From Chloroflexota bacterium (GTDB taxonomy: Bacteria > Chloroflexota > Anaerolineae > UBA4142): a stretch of 64,000 nt of DNA. The stretch spans positions 36,003 through 100,002 of the forward strand of contig JACRMI010000166.1 in NCBI GenBank assembly GCA_016215025.1, written 5' to 3'. This document shows positions 34,013 to 41,644 of this stretch, in pieces (position 1 is the stretch's first letter; each line of letters starts with the position of its first letter). Under the pieces are notes generated by a model. It did no database searches. It was not told the origin of the DNA and saw only the letters and a program-made list of their open reading frames with translations. Position numbers and translations under genes: made by a program.

Positions 34013-35079
34013 GCTTGCATTTCGGCGTTGATTGCGAGTTCCATCACCTTGAACGTATGCTCTTGCGTCATCGCCTTTTCGGTGCGGTTCAAACAATCGA
34101 GAATGAGTTGACCAAAGTACGGATAACCGACTTGTCCGTGTACCGGGATGTGATGCTCGCCTCTGTGATCGACGAGATAAACGTGATCCGGATCCGCGTC
34201 GCGTCCAACGTCGAGATATTTGCGCAGTTCGATGTATCCGTCTGTGCCGAGAATGAACGTGCGTCCATCGCCCCAGGAACCGAGTCCATCTGGCGTGAAC
34301 CAATCGACACGAAAATAATGCGTCGCGCCATTATCCGCCACCAACGTCGCATCGCCGAAATCTTCCAGCCCAGGATGTTCGGGATGCCGATAATTCGCTA
34401 CCTTGCTGTGCAAAACTCGCGCATCTTTTGCGTCCGCGTAAAACAAAAATTGTTCAATCTGATGCGAACCAAGGTCGCACAAAATTCCGCCGTATTTTTC
34501 TTTCGCGAAAAACCACACGGGACGAGAAGACAAACTGATCCGGTGCGGTCCCATGCCAATGACTTGAATCACGCGACCAATTGTGCCATTGCGAATCAAC
34601 TCGCCCGCGTAGACGGCGGCTTCGACGTGGAGCCGTTCGGAATAGTACGCCGCATATTTTCGTCCCGTCGATTTTACTTTGGCGCGCGCCGCTATGAGTT
34701 GTTCAAACGTCGTGAGGAGCGGTTTGTCGGAAAAATAATCCTTGCCCGCATCCATCACTCGCAACCCCAACGCGCATCGAGCTGACGGAATTGCCGCGCT
34801 GGCGACGAGACGAATGCTCGCATCGTCCAAAATTTCTTGCTCGGCGCGCGCAACCTTCACGTTCGGATACGTTTTGCGAAACGCTTCGACCTTTGCAGGG
34901 TCGGGATCGTAGACCCAGGTTAGCTCGGCACCGGCTTCGCGCAAGCCGTTGCACATGCCGAAAATATGGCCGTGATCGAGACCGATGGCGGCGAAACGAA
35001 ACTCACCTGGGCGGACGACGACGTTGGCTTTACCTTTGGGCGCATAATTCGCTCCGTCTGATTTTTGGAAGGTGGTCAT
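33988..35079 (-). CDS. Gfo/Idh/MocA-family oxidoreductase
   Basis: About 363 residues. FRFAAIGLDHGHIFGMCNGL is a divergent Rossmann motif. FSDKPLLTTFEQL replaces the usual EKP with DKP, which is known in a subset. GGILCDLGSHQIEQFLFYA is the catalytic His segment. The start at 35079 (MTTFQKSD) follows the removal of a stutter repeat from the N terminus. Together with the gene at 35150 it forms a tandem dehydrogenase pair, common in glycoside-processing loci that oxidise and re-reduce sugars. Confidence 0.85.
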   Translation of the reverse strand: MTTFQKSDGANYAPKGKANVVVRPGEFRFAAIGLDHGHIFGMCNGLREAGAELTWVYDPDPAKVEAFRKTYPNVKVARAEQEILDDASIRLVASAAIPSARCALGLRVMDAGKDYFSDKPLLTTFEQLIAARAKVKSTGRKYAAYYSERLHVEAAVYAGELIRNGTIGRVIQVIGMGPHRISLSSRPVWFFAKEKYGGILCDLGSHQIEQFLFYADAKDARVLHSKVANYRHPEHPGLEDFGDATLVADNGATHYFRVDWFTPDGLGSWGDGRTFILGTDGYIELRKYLDVGRDADPDHVYLVDHRGEHHIPVHGQVGYPYFGQLILDCLNRTEKAMTQEHTFKVMELAINAEMQAIKVTRDG

Positions 35080-35087
35080 AATGAAAC

Positions 35088-35158
35088 CATGTGGCGAATG
35101 GCGGGTGACGAGTGACGAGGATTCCGTTTCACGGATCACGCATCACGGATCACTTGCT
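35088..35158. repeat. gtgacgagtgacgag / cacggatcacgcatcacggatc stutter repeat
   Basis: Tandem near copies of gtgacga on the left and cacggatcacgcatcacggatca on the right, between two dehydrogenase genes. Confidence 0.65.
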
Positions 35159-36313
35159 CTGATCGTTTGCCGAGCCGATAATAATTCTGCCGCTCGCAAA
35201 ATTTTCCACGCTCTTGGTCTTCTCCTGGAAATGCGGCGCGTGCTTTAACGTTCCTTCGCGCGTGTAAAACGGATTCTCTGGAGTGAGCGGTAATTCGATG
35301 CGCTTGCCGCTAAAGCCCGATGCGTAAATCGCAGTGACGAGTTCGATGGTGTTGCGCCCAGCTTGTCCATCGTTCATCAACGGTGCGCTGCCCTCAATCG
35401 CCGCCAGCACATTGTCGATCTGACCGGCGTGCAATTCGTGTTCCAATGCCGGCAGCGTATCATACTGCGTTTGAATTTCTTTTTCGAGCGCAAGATTGTC
35501 GTCGGGGAAACCGTTCTCGCGTTGACACATCGCACGCACACACCACGGCACGCCGACGGTTGCGCGTTCGCCTTGGATCACAAATTGCTGCGGTTCGCCG
35601 TGATGCAGGAGCGACGCCGTCACCTGTCCGATCTTGCCATCGGTGTAAAACAGAACGGCAGTCGAGAAATCTTCGACCTCGGAATTTTCGTGCGCGACGT
35701 TGGCGACGACGGCTTGCAGTGATTGCGGCATTCCGACGATCCAGTGAAACAGATCGATTTGATGCACGGCGTGGTTCAGCGTGCAGCCGCCGCCTTCTTT
35801 TTCCCAGGTTCCCCGCCACCACAAGTTGTAATAATTGTTGCCGCGCCACCAAAACGAATCGACCTGGGCGTGGACGATTTTGCCGATGACGCTCGCATCG
35901 ACGATATGTTTCAATTTCATCATCGGCGTGCGATAGCGATTCTGCGCGACGACGGACAGCAAGCGATTGTTGGCGCGCGCGGCGGCAAGCATTTGATCGC
36001 ATTCGGCTAGACTCGTCGCCATGGGTTTTTCGACGAGCACGTGTTTGCCGGCGTTGAGTAAAGCGATTGCGGTAGGCGCGTGCGTAAAGGGCGGAGCGCA
36101 TATCACGCCCAGATCGAACCGCGCATCATTCAATAATTGCGAATGAGTGGCGTACGCTTGTGCAATCAAATCATAGTGGCGGATTTTTTCGTCCGCCTTG
36201 TCCGGGTAAATATCGACCAGACCGACGATCTCGCAGCGCGCCTTGAATTTTAAAAATGCTTCGATGTGCGTGTCGGCGATAGCGCCTGCACCAATGAGGG
36301 CTACTCGAATCAT
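35150..36313 (-). CDS. Gfo/Idh/MocA-family oxidoreductase
   Basis: 387 residues. VALIGAGAIADTHIEAFL (about 3-20) is the cofactor motif, GVICAPPFTHAPTAIALL follows, and VEKPMATSLAECDQML has the conserved EKP. GGGCTLNHAVHQIDLFHWIVG is the catalytic His region. It overlaps the cupin gene by one base, so the two are translationally coupled. A role as NAD-dependent dehydrogenase on a sugar or deoxy-sugar in the GH88 group is inferred. Confidence 0.9.
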   Translation of the reverse strand: MIRVALIGAGAIADTHIEAFLKFKARCEIVGLVDIYPDKADEKIRHYDLIAQAYATHSQLLNDARFDLGVICAPPFTHAPTAIALLNAGKHVLVEKPMATSLAECDQMLAAARANNRLLSVVAQNRYRTPMMKLKHIVDASVIGKIVHAQVDSFWWRGNNYYNLWWRGTWEKEGGGCTLNHAVHQIDLFHWIVGMPQSLQAVVANVAHENSEVEDFSTAVLFYTDGKIGQVTASLLHHGEPQQFVIQGERATVGVPWCVRAMCQRENGFPDDNLALEKEIQTQYDTLPALEHELHAGQIDNVLAAIEGSAPLMNDGQAGRNTIELVTAIYASGFSGKRIELPLTPENPFYTREGTLKHAPHFQEKTKSVENFASGRIIIGSANDQSK

Positions 36314-36654
36314 CAGTCAAACCACTCGTCGCTGGAATCAAACGCGGGCACCGGAATGATCGCGATGCGCAATTTGCCCACGGCGCGATGGCGACAACCG
36401 GGCTGGATCATGATCGCCGTCATCGGTTTGACCGGCACGATCTCATCGTCGAGTTCCATGTGTCCGCTGCCTTGCAGAATCAAATAAATTTCGGTCAGCG
36501 TTTTGTGATAATGCTTTTGCGCGTCGGTCTCTACGTCGAGCAGGTGCAGCGTTGCGGCTTTATTTTCAGGCGAAACAAATGCGCGCCGCGTAAATCCACA
36601 CGGACAGCGCATGGTGTCCATCTCGTCCATCTGGGCGAGCAAATAGTTTGGCAT
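36313..36654 (-). CDS. Cupin-domain protein
   Basis: 113 residues of a single cupin barrel: ATLHLLDVETDAQKHYHKTLTEIYLILQGS, where HYH and the Glu are metal ligands, and PGCRHRAVG as the second His motif. Small cupins of this kind are often isomerases or sugar-epimerase-like proteins. The stop overlaps the ATG of the dehydrogenase gene by one base. The start at 36654 (MPNYLLAQ) is preferred over a frame reaching into the neighbouring repeat. Confidence 0.85.
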   Translation of the reverse strand: MPNYLLAQMDEMDTMRCPCGFTRRAFVSPENKAATLHLLDVETDAQKHYHKTLTEIYLILQGSGHMELDDEIVPVKPMTAIMIQPGCRHRAVGKLRIAIIPVPAFDSSDEWFD

Positions 36655-36667
36655 TTTTAATCTCGGA

Positions 36668-36726
36668 AACCACAAAGGCACGAAGGCACGAAGAAAATAA
36701 TTTTGTGTCTTTGTGTCTTGGTGGTT
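36668..36726. repeat. aaccacaaaggcacgaaggcacg-type stutter palindrome
   Basis: Left phrase aaccacaaaggcacgaaggc and right phrase tgtgtctttgtgtcttggtgg are imperfect complements. It lies between the ABC ATPase end and the cupin start. Confidence 0.6.
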
Positions 36727-36731
36727 GAATT

Positions 36732-37508
36732 CTAATCCATCGCAAGAACACCCGCCGACTTGAACAAATCGCGGATGTGTCCGGAATAGTCGTTAAAGCG
36801 CGGCGGAAGCTTGTCCAAGCGGCGCGGTCGCGGCAAATCAATATCGATAATTTCGACGATGCGACCTGGACGTGGACTCATCACCACCACGCGGTCGGCG
36901 AGCAGCACGGCTTCGGGAATCGAATGGGTGATGTGAAGCGCCGTCTTGCGTTTTTCCATCCACAGTCGTTGAATATCCATCGAAATTTGTTCGCGTGTCA
37001 AGGCGTCCAGCGCGCCGAAGGGTTCGTCGAGCAACAAGAGCGGCGGATCGTGAACGAGCGCGCGACAGATCGAAACGCGCTGCCGCATTCCGCCGGACAA
37101 TTCGTATGGCTTTTTCCTTTCGAATCCTTCGAGTCCGGTCTTTTTGAGCAAGTCCATCGCGACCGGTTGGAATTTCGCATGATCCATTTTGCGAATGTCG
37201 ATTTGGAGCATGACATTCGAGAACACATCGCGCCAATCGAGCATAATCGCATCTTGAAACACGATGCCTACATCGGTCTGAGGTTTATCGACGCGCTTGC
37301 CATCGATCGTAATCGTTCCCGACGAGTACGGCACGAGACCCGCCAACATCTTGAGAATCGTCGTCTTGCCGCAGCCGCTGGGACCTACAACCGCGACAAA
37401 TTCCGATTTCTTGATGTCGAGGTTCACATCGAGCACCGCTTGGACATCGCCGTTTTTCGTTTTGTAAATTTTGTTGAGATCTTGAAAGCGAATAAAGGGT
37501 TCAGTCAT
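36732..37508 (-). CDS. ABC transporter ATP-binding protein (SsuB/TauB/ThiZ type)
   Basis: 258 residues. Walker A GPSGCGKT (about 43-50), Q-loop VFQDAIMLDWRDVFSN, signature LSGGMRQRVSICRALV, Walker B LLLDEPFGALD, and H-loop HITHSIPEAVLLADRV. The SsuB/TauB/NrtD-type subfamily energises importers for sulfonates, nitrate, pyrimidines or aromatic compounds. It is the third gene in the order permease, binding protein, ATPase on the minus strand. AAGGA precedes the start. Confidence 0.92.
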   Translation of the reverse strand: MTEPFIRFQDLNKIYKTKNGDVQAVLDVNLDIKKSEFVAVVGPSGCGKTTILKMLAGLVPYSSGTITIDGKRVDKPQTDVGIVFQDAIMLDWRDVFSNVMLQIDIRKMDHAKFQPVAMDLLKKTGLEGFERKKPYELSGGMRQRVSICRALVHDPPLLLLDEPFGALDALTREQISMDIQRLWMEKRKTALHITHSIPEAVLLADRVVVMSPRPGRIVEIIDIDLPRPRRLDKLPPRFNDYSGHIRDLFKSAGVLAMD

Positions 37509-37519
37509 AATCTATCCTT

Positions 37520-37546
37520 GTAGGGGCGGCAGGACGCCGCCCCTAC
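37520..37546. repeat. gtaggggcggc / gccgcccctac hairpin
   Basis: Perfect 11-bp arms (37520-37530 and 37536-37546) with a 5-nt loop, between the binding protein and ATPase genes. It could also attenuate the distal gene. Confidence 0.8.
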
Positions 37547-37554
37547 GTCGATCT

Positions 37555-38685
37555 TTATTTCTTTGGCAGGTACGGTGCTTCGGACAGGAACGAGTTGTCA
37601 AAGAACACTTTGACGTCCGGCTTGGGGTCTTTCATGCCGGCAAAGTTCACCAGCAAATCTTGCGATTCTTTCCAATCAATTTCAGATGACCAACCAAGCG
37701 CTTTACCCGTGGTGTTCTTGGAGTGGATGATCGTCATCGTGCCGTCGATTTCCAACTTGGCAATTTCTTCCGTGAATGCGGACGCATATTTGACGAAAAT
37801 TTTCGCGGCTTCGGCGCGATTATCGGCGGTGTACTGCCAGCCGCGTTGCGACGCGCGCAAAAAGCGTTTCAACAAATCCTGGTTCTTGGCGTCCTTGACC
37901 CAATCGTTGTTTACGACAATCGCGCTACTAAGCGTGCTCGTGCCATTGATGTCGTACAAGCGCGTCCAGCCCATCTTGACGCCGGTCTGCAACTGCATGC
38001 GTGGACCTTGATCCATAAAGTAACCCAGCAGAGCATCGGCTTGCTTGTTGAGAACGGCTTGCTCTTTGGCTTGCGCGTTGGCAGTCATGATGAATTGCAC
38101 ATCATCGGTCGTCATCTTTTCCTTGCCAAGGAACGCGGTAAAGATCGCGAGACTCGCATCGCCTTGCGTAATGGCGATGCGCGAGCCTTTGATTTCCGAA
38201 ACCTTGGTTGGTTTGGCTGCATCAGCGCGATAGATAAACGCCATCGGCGATTGTTGGAGCATGACGGCAACCGCTTTGATCGGCATGCCGCCGACGACGC
38301 GCTGAATCATCGTGGCAGAATCGATGTAGGCAACCGGCGATTGATTGTTGGCGACTAAACCGGCGACAGTGCCTGAGCCGCTACCTTCTTGAATTTCGAC
38401 GTCGAGCCCTTCTTCTTTGTAGTAACCTTTTTCAAGCGCGACAAAGAAACCGGCATGTTCGCCGTACAACGTCCAGTTCAAGCGGAAGGGGAATTTCGTG
38501 AGCGCGGCAGGTGCGGCGCTTGAGGCCGCACTGGATGCGGCGCTGGATGCGGCGGAACTACTCGACGATGCTTTGGGTGCAGCGGTCGGCGGGGCGGCCG
38601 TCGGCACAGGTGTTGGTGCTGGCGCGCACGCAGCGATAGCACCGAGCAGCGCGATCAACACAACGAACAGAACGAGCTTCTTCAT
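37555..38685 (-). CDS. NMT1/THI5-like substrate-binding lipoprotein
   Basis: 376 residues. The signal peptide ends with the lipobox AIAAC (Cys about 20) and a Pro/Thr then Ser/Ala linker (about 24-60, SSAASSAASSAASSA). The NMT1-like domain follows: FRLNWTLYGEHAGFFVALEKGYYKEEGLDVEI and SGSGTVAGLVANNQSPVAY. The family binds pyrimidine (HMP), riboflavin or sulfonate-type ligands. A ligand cannot be assigned. GAGGAG precedes the ATG. It belongs with the adjacent permease and ATPase. Confidence 0.9.
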   Translation of the reverse strand: MKKLVLFVVLIALLGAIAACAPAPTPVPTAAPPTAAPKASSSSSAASSAASSAASSAAPAALTKFPFRLNWTLYGEHAGFFVALEKGYYKEEGLDVEIQEGSGSGTVAGLVANNQSPVAYIDSATMIQRVVGGMPIKAVAVMLQQSPMAFIYRADAAKPTKVSEIKGSRIAITQGDASLAIFTAFLGKEKMTTDDVQFIMTANAQAKEQAVLNKQADALLGYFMDQGPRMQLQTGVKMGWTRLYDINGTSTLSSAIVVNNDWVKDAKNQDLLKRFLRASQRGWQYTADNRAEAAKIFVKYASAFTEEIAKLEIDGTMTIIHSKNTTGKALGWSSEIDWKESQDLLVNFAGMKDPKPDVKVFFDNSFLSEAPYLPKK

Positions 38686-38820
38686 TTGTTCTTCTCCTCA
38701 GAAACTAAAGTTCAAAATTAGAGGTTAGAGATTGGAGATGACGATTTACTTTATTATTTTGGCGACCACCTCCTCATTGAGAGTGGCAAGCGCGGTCAAT
38801 CGCGCACAACGAAAGCCAAT

Positions 38821-39642
38821 TTACATCGTGGGGGTCTCTTCACGTCCGCGTTGGGTAACATGCCAGGGAATCAACAATGATTCCAAAAATTCGATCACAT
38901 AAAAGAAAATCAAACCAATAAAGGTCAGGACGACAATGGTCGCGAACATCAACGCCGTTTGCATGTTGGAATTGGTCACGAGCAAAAGATAACCCAGCCC
39001 TTTGTCCGCGCCGACAAATTCGCCGACGACCGCCCCCGCGACGGCGAGCGTCGCCGCGACTTTGAGACCGCTGAACAAGTACGGCAAGCTGGTCGGCAAA
39101 CGAAACTCGCGAAAGATTTGCATTTGACTCGCGCCCATCGAGCGCGCCAGGTCGATCATTTCCGGCGTAATGGAACGCAAGCCGACGGCGGTATCGATAA
39201 CGATGGGAAAGAATGAAATGAGAAAGGCGACGAGAATCTTGGGCGTGATACCGACGCCGAACCAAACGATGAACAACGGCGCGACGGCAATTTTCGGCAC
39301 GACTTGAAAAAAGAGCATGGTCGGCGTCACGAATTCGTCAAAGCGACGCCAAGAGGTGATAGCAATCGCCAGCGGCACACCAATAGTCACAGCGAGGAAA
39401 TAACCTGCCAGCATTTCGTACACCGTGATCCAACCATGACTCGTTAGCTTGGAAGCTTCTCTGATTCCTTCTTCCAAGATGCGGGTGGGCGTGGGCAAAA
39501 AATAAGCGGGCACATTGAACACCATGACGCCTACTTGCCAGATGATGAGAAAAGCAATGATCCCCGCAAACTGGGTGGCTAAACTCAGAATCGGTTTGAG
39601 CCATCGATGTTGAGCAGGTCGTGTGGCAGTTATGGTTGCCAT
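38821..39642 (-). CDS. ABC transporter permease (SsuC/TauC/ThiX type)
   Basis: 273 residues with about six membrane segments, the first being FAGIIAFLIIWQVGVMVFNV and the last FATIVVLTFIGLIFFYVIEFL. The EAA loop appears as ASQMQIFREFRLPTSLPYLFSGLK, as expected of binding-protein-dependent permeases. AAAGGATAGGAT precedes the ATG. It leads the transporter operon directly downstream of the GntR-family regulator gene, which probably controls it. Confidence 0.92.
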   Translation of the reverse strand: MATITATRPAQHRWLKPILSLATQFAGIIAFLIIWQVGVMVFNVPAYFLPTPTRILEEGIREASKLTSHGWITVYEMLAGYFLAVTIGVPLAIAITSWRRFDEFVTPTMLFFQVVPKIAVAPLFIVWFGVGITPKILVAFLISFFPIVIDTAVGLRSITPEMIDLARSMGASQMQIFREFRLPTSLPYLFSGLKVAATLAVAGAVVGEFVGADKGLGYLLLVTNSNMQTALMFATIVVLTFIGLIFFYVIEFLESLLIPWHVTQRGREETPTM

Positions 39643-39663
39643 ATCCTATCCTTTCGATTCAAT

Positions 39664-39719
39664 CACGTAGTCTAGCCCCTTGTGGGCGTCGCGCACGAGG
39701 CGCTAGGCTACGGAGTACT
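39664..39719. repeat. Imperfect tagtctagc / gctaggcta palindrome
   Basis: cgtagtctagccc pairs with the gcgctaggctacg segment with mismatches. It fills the spacer between the GntR and permease genes. Confidence 0.5.
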
Positions 39720-40394
39720 CTTATCGGGCAAATTGGTCGTCGCTTGATGCGCGTACTCGCGCAGGCGCTGGCTATGCAAAGACACGACTTGAGTCAACTT
39801 GGCAATGTCGCGCGCGGCAAGATAGTCCACCATTTGGCGATGTTCGTGTTGCGCTTCCGGAAGTTGCGCAATGATCGGAGGCAAATACCAACGCCGCAAA
39901 CGGGTCCACGTATCGAGGATGCGTGTGGAAAAATCGATGAGGAGCTTCATGTTCGAAATATGCGCGACGGCGCTGTGGAATTCGATGTTCTTTTCTGCCC
40001 AGCGTTCGAGGTTATTCATCGCCAGGGCTTGTTCGAGTTCTTCGACAATTTCACGCAGACGTGCAATATCGGCGTCGGTCGCTTGTTCAGCGGCGACTTC
40101 ACATGCCAAGATTTCCAGTTTTTCGAGCAAGCGTGAGACAGGTTCAAAATCGCTAGGGGAAAGTTCAGATACGATGGTGCCGGTGTGAGGAGTAATTTCG
40201 ACCAGCCCTTCCGACTGGAGGCGTTGGAGTGCGGTGCGGATCGGAATGGGACTGATGCCCATTTGCACACTCAAGGCATCGACGACAAGTTTTTCGCCGG
40301 GCTTGAGTTCGCAATGAAGAATCGCCGTCCGAAGCACTTCGTAGGCGTATTCCTCTTTCGTACGGTGTTTGGGGAGTTCGATTGAATTGAACAT
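39708..40394 (-). CDS. GntR-family transcriptional regulator (FadR/FCD subclass)
   Basis: 228 residues. The N-terminal winged helix is AYEVLRTAILHCELKPGEKL, then MGISPIPIRTALQRLQSEGLVEI (about 18-75). The FCD effector domain contains three His/Asp-type ligand segments, including EFHSAVAHI and EHRQMVDYLAARD. FCD regulators sense organic acids and generally repress adjacent genes. An exact palindrome with a promoter lies upstream (40440-40490), so autoregulation is likely, and the transporter genes downstream are probable targets. AGGCGGAC precedes the start. Confidence 0.92.
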   Translation of the reverse strand: MFNSIELPKHRTKEEYAYEVLRTAILHCELKPGEKLVVDALSVQMGISPIPIRTALQRLQSEGLVEITPHTGTIVSELSPSDFEPVSRLLEKLEILACEVAAEQATDADIARLREIVEELEQALAMNNLERWAEKNIEFHSAVAHISNMKLLIDFSTRILDTWTRLRRWYLPPIIAQLPEAQHEHRQMVDYLAARDIAKLTQVVSLHSQRLREYAHQATTNLPDKSTP

Positions 40395-40439
40395 GTCCGC
40401 CTGATCGCGTCTTTGAGATTCAGACCACTGACAATAATT

Positions 40440-40465
40440 GGATATATGATATATCCTATATCATA
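40440..40465. promoter_or_regulatory. GntR operator: two overlapping palindromes
   Basis: GGATATAT-g-ATATATCC (40440-40456) overlaps TATGATATA-tcc-TATATCATA (40445-40465), both perfect. The right end covers the predicted -10 box of the gntR gene, so binding would block transcription. Confidence 0.75.
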
Positions 40466-40490
40466 TTGCCGACAATGTTCGTTCGGTCAA
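40460..40490 (-). promoter_or_regulatory. Promoter of the GntR-family gene
   Basis: On the minus strand: TTGACC (40490-40485), a 19-bp spacer and TATGAT (40465-40460). The -10 is embedded in the operator palindrome. The spacer is longer than ideal. Confidence 0.5.
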
Positions 40491-40501
40491 AATTGGGTAC
40501 G

Positions 40502-40565
40502 AAAAACCCGTTTTCTAGACGCCTCTTCAACATCATTTGAAGCACCTTCGAGAAAACGGGTTTTT
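40502..40565 (-). terminator. Terminator of the UroD/MtaA-like gene
   Basis: Stem aaaaacccgttttct (40502-40516) with agaaaacgggttttt (40551-40565), containing a smaller cttcaa / ttgaag hairpin inside. On the minus strand the stem ends in a T run. It separates this gene from the gntR promoter. Confidence 0.8.
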
Positions 40566-40573
40566 GGAATCGG

Positions 40574-41590
40574 CTACTTTGGATGCGCTTTTGCCCAATC
40601 GTCTGCGGCTTTGGTCATCGCCGCGATATTTGCCAGCGGCGTATGCGGAGCCATCGCGCAACCCGGCGTCAGCACATCAACTCCCTTTTCGAGGCATTCC
40701 CACGCACTCTTGTAAACATCGTCCGGTGTGCCGTCGAGCAAGACCTTGACTGTTGGCACATAGCCGGTCAACGTCGTGTTGCCGTCCATATTCTTGTGCG
40801 CGATATCGATGTTCACACCCTCGTCGAAATTGTATGCCGTCGTGCCGCTCTGCGCGATAAAAGGCGTGTGTCGCGTCGATTTGCCGCAAATGTGCATGAC
40901 CGTCGGAACTGAAATTGCGGCGCATAGCTCCTTGTGGTACGGCAAAATGAAATCGCGATACGTATTCGGCGAGATCAAATCGCCGGAGCAGCCCGCTTCG
41001 CCGATGATGATCGCGTCCGCGCCGGCATTCACTTGCGTTTGCGCGTACTGGATCGCGAGCGGCGTGAGTTTCTTCATCGCTTGATGCACCCAATCCGGAT
41101 CGCTGATCGTCCAGGTGAGGAATTCACCAAAGCCAAAAATTTTTTCGGCGATGGAAAATGGACCGACAATCGACGAAATGACGACTAGCTCGTTGTCGTA
41201 TTTTTTGCGCAATTTGGAAATCGCTTTAAGCACGATCGGTACGCGCGCCCGGTCGAAAAAATCTTCCGGCACAACCAGGTCATCCGGTCGATGGCACGCC
41301 GGTCCAACTTCGGTGGGTACCGTGTCGTGGGTACGATAATCGATTTCAGCGCCGAGCGCCTCGACTTCAATCGTCATGCAGAACGGCAGCTTGATGCATT
41401 CGATATCGGTGTAGAGATGGATCGATTCGGCGAGTCCGGCGAGTTGATCCACGTTCGAGTGCGCTTGGGGCCAATGGATGCCGACCTTCTCTTGCATCTC
41501 GACGGTGATGCCGGTAGCAACTGCCGCAACGGGAACACGGTCCACCGGTTGGCGACGCAGCGCGTTGAGCAAACGTTGTTTGGAATTCAT
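40574..41590 (-). CDS. MtaA/CmuA-type methyltransferase (uroporphyrinogen decarboxylase family)
   Basis: 338 residues of UroD fold. It shows the zinc motif of corrinoid:coenzyme methyltransferases: His233 and Cys235 in VMHICGKS and Cys311 in LTPGCAMAP, the same spacing as in MtaA. The N-terminal MNSKQRLLNALRRQPVDRVP is typical of this class and lacks the Arg pattern of heme-pathway UroD. It would transfer a methyl group from a corrinoid protein to a thiol. No corrinoid protein gene is seen nearby, so the partner is unknown. The start has GAGG six bases upstream. It is transcribed between the enolase-superfamily gene and the GntR gene. Confidence 0.8.
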   Translation of the reverse strand: MNSKQRLLNALRRQPVDRVPVAAVATGITVEMQEKVGIHWPQAHSNVDQLAGLAESIHLYTDIECIKLPFCMTIEVEALGAEIDYRTHDTVPTEVGPACHRPDDLVVPEDFFDRARVPIVLKAISKLRKKYDNELVVISSIVGPFSIAEKIFGFGEFLTWTISDPDWVHQAMKKLTPLAIQYAQTQVNAGADAIIIGEAGCSGDLISPNTYRDFILPYHKELCAAISVPTVMHICGKSTRHTPFIAQSGTTAYNFDEGVNIDIAHKNMDGNTTLTGYVPTVKVLLDGTPDDVYKSAWECLEKGVDVLTPGCAMAPHTPLANIAAMTKAADDWAKAHPK

Positions 41591-41598
41591 CAAAACCT

Positions 41599-41644
41599 CA
41601 AAGTGGCGAGTGACGGGTGACAAGTGACGAGAGCAAGTCGCACG
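41599..41644. repeat. gtgacgggtgacaagtgacgag stutter repeat
   Basis: Tandem near copies of gtgacgag in the spacer between the methyltransferase start and the enolase-superfamily stop codon. Confidence 0.6.
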
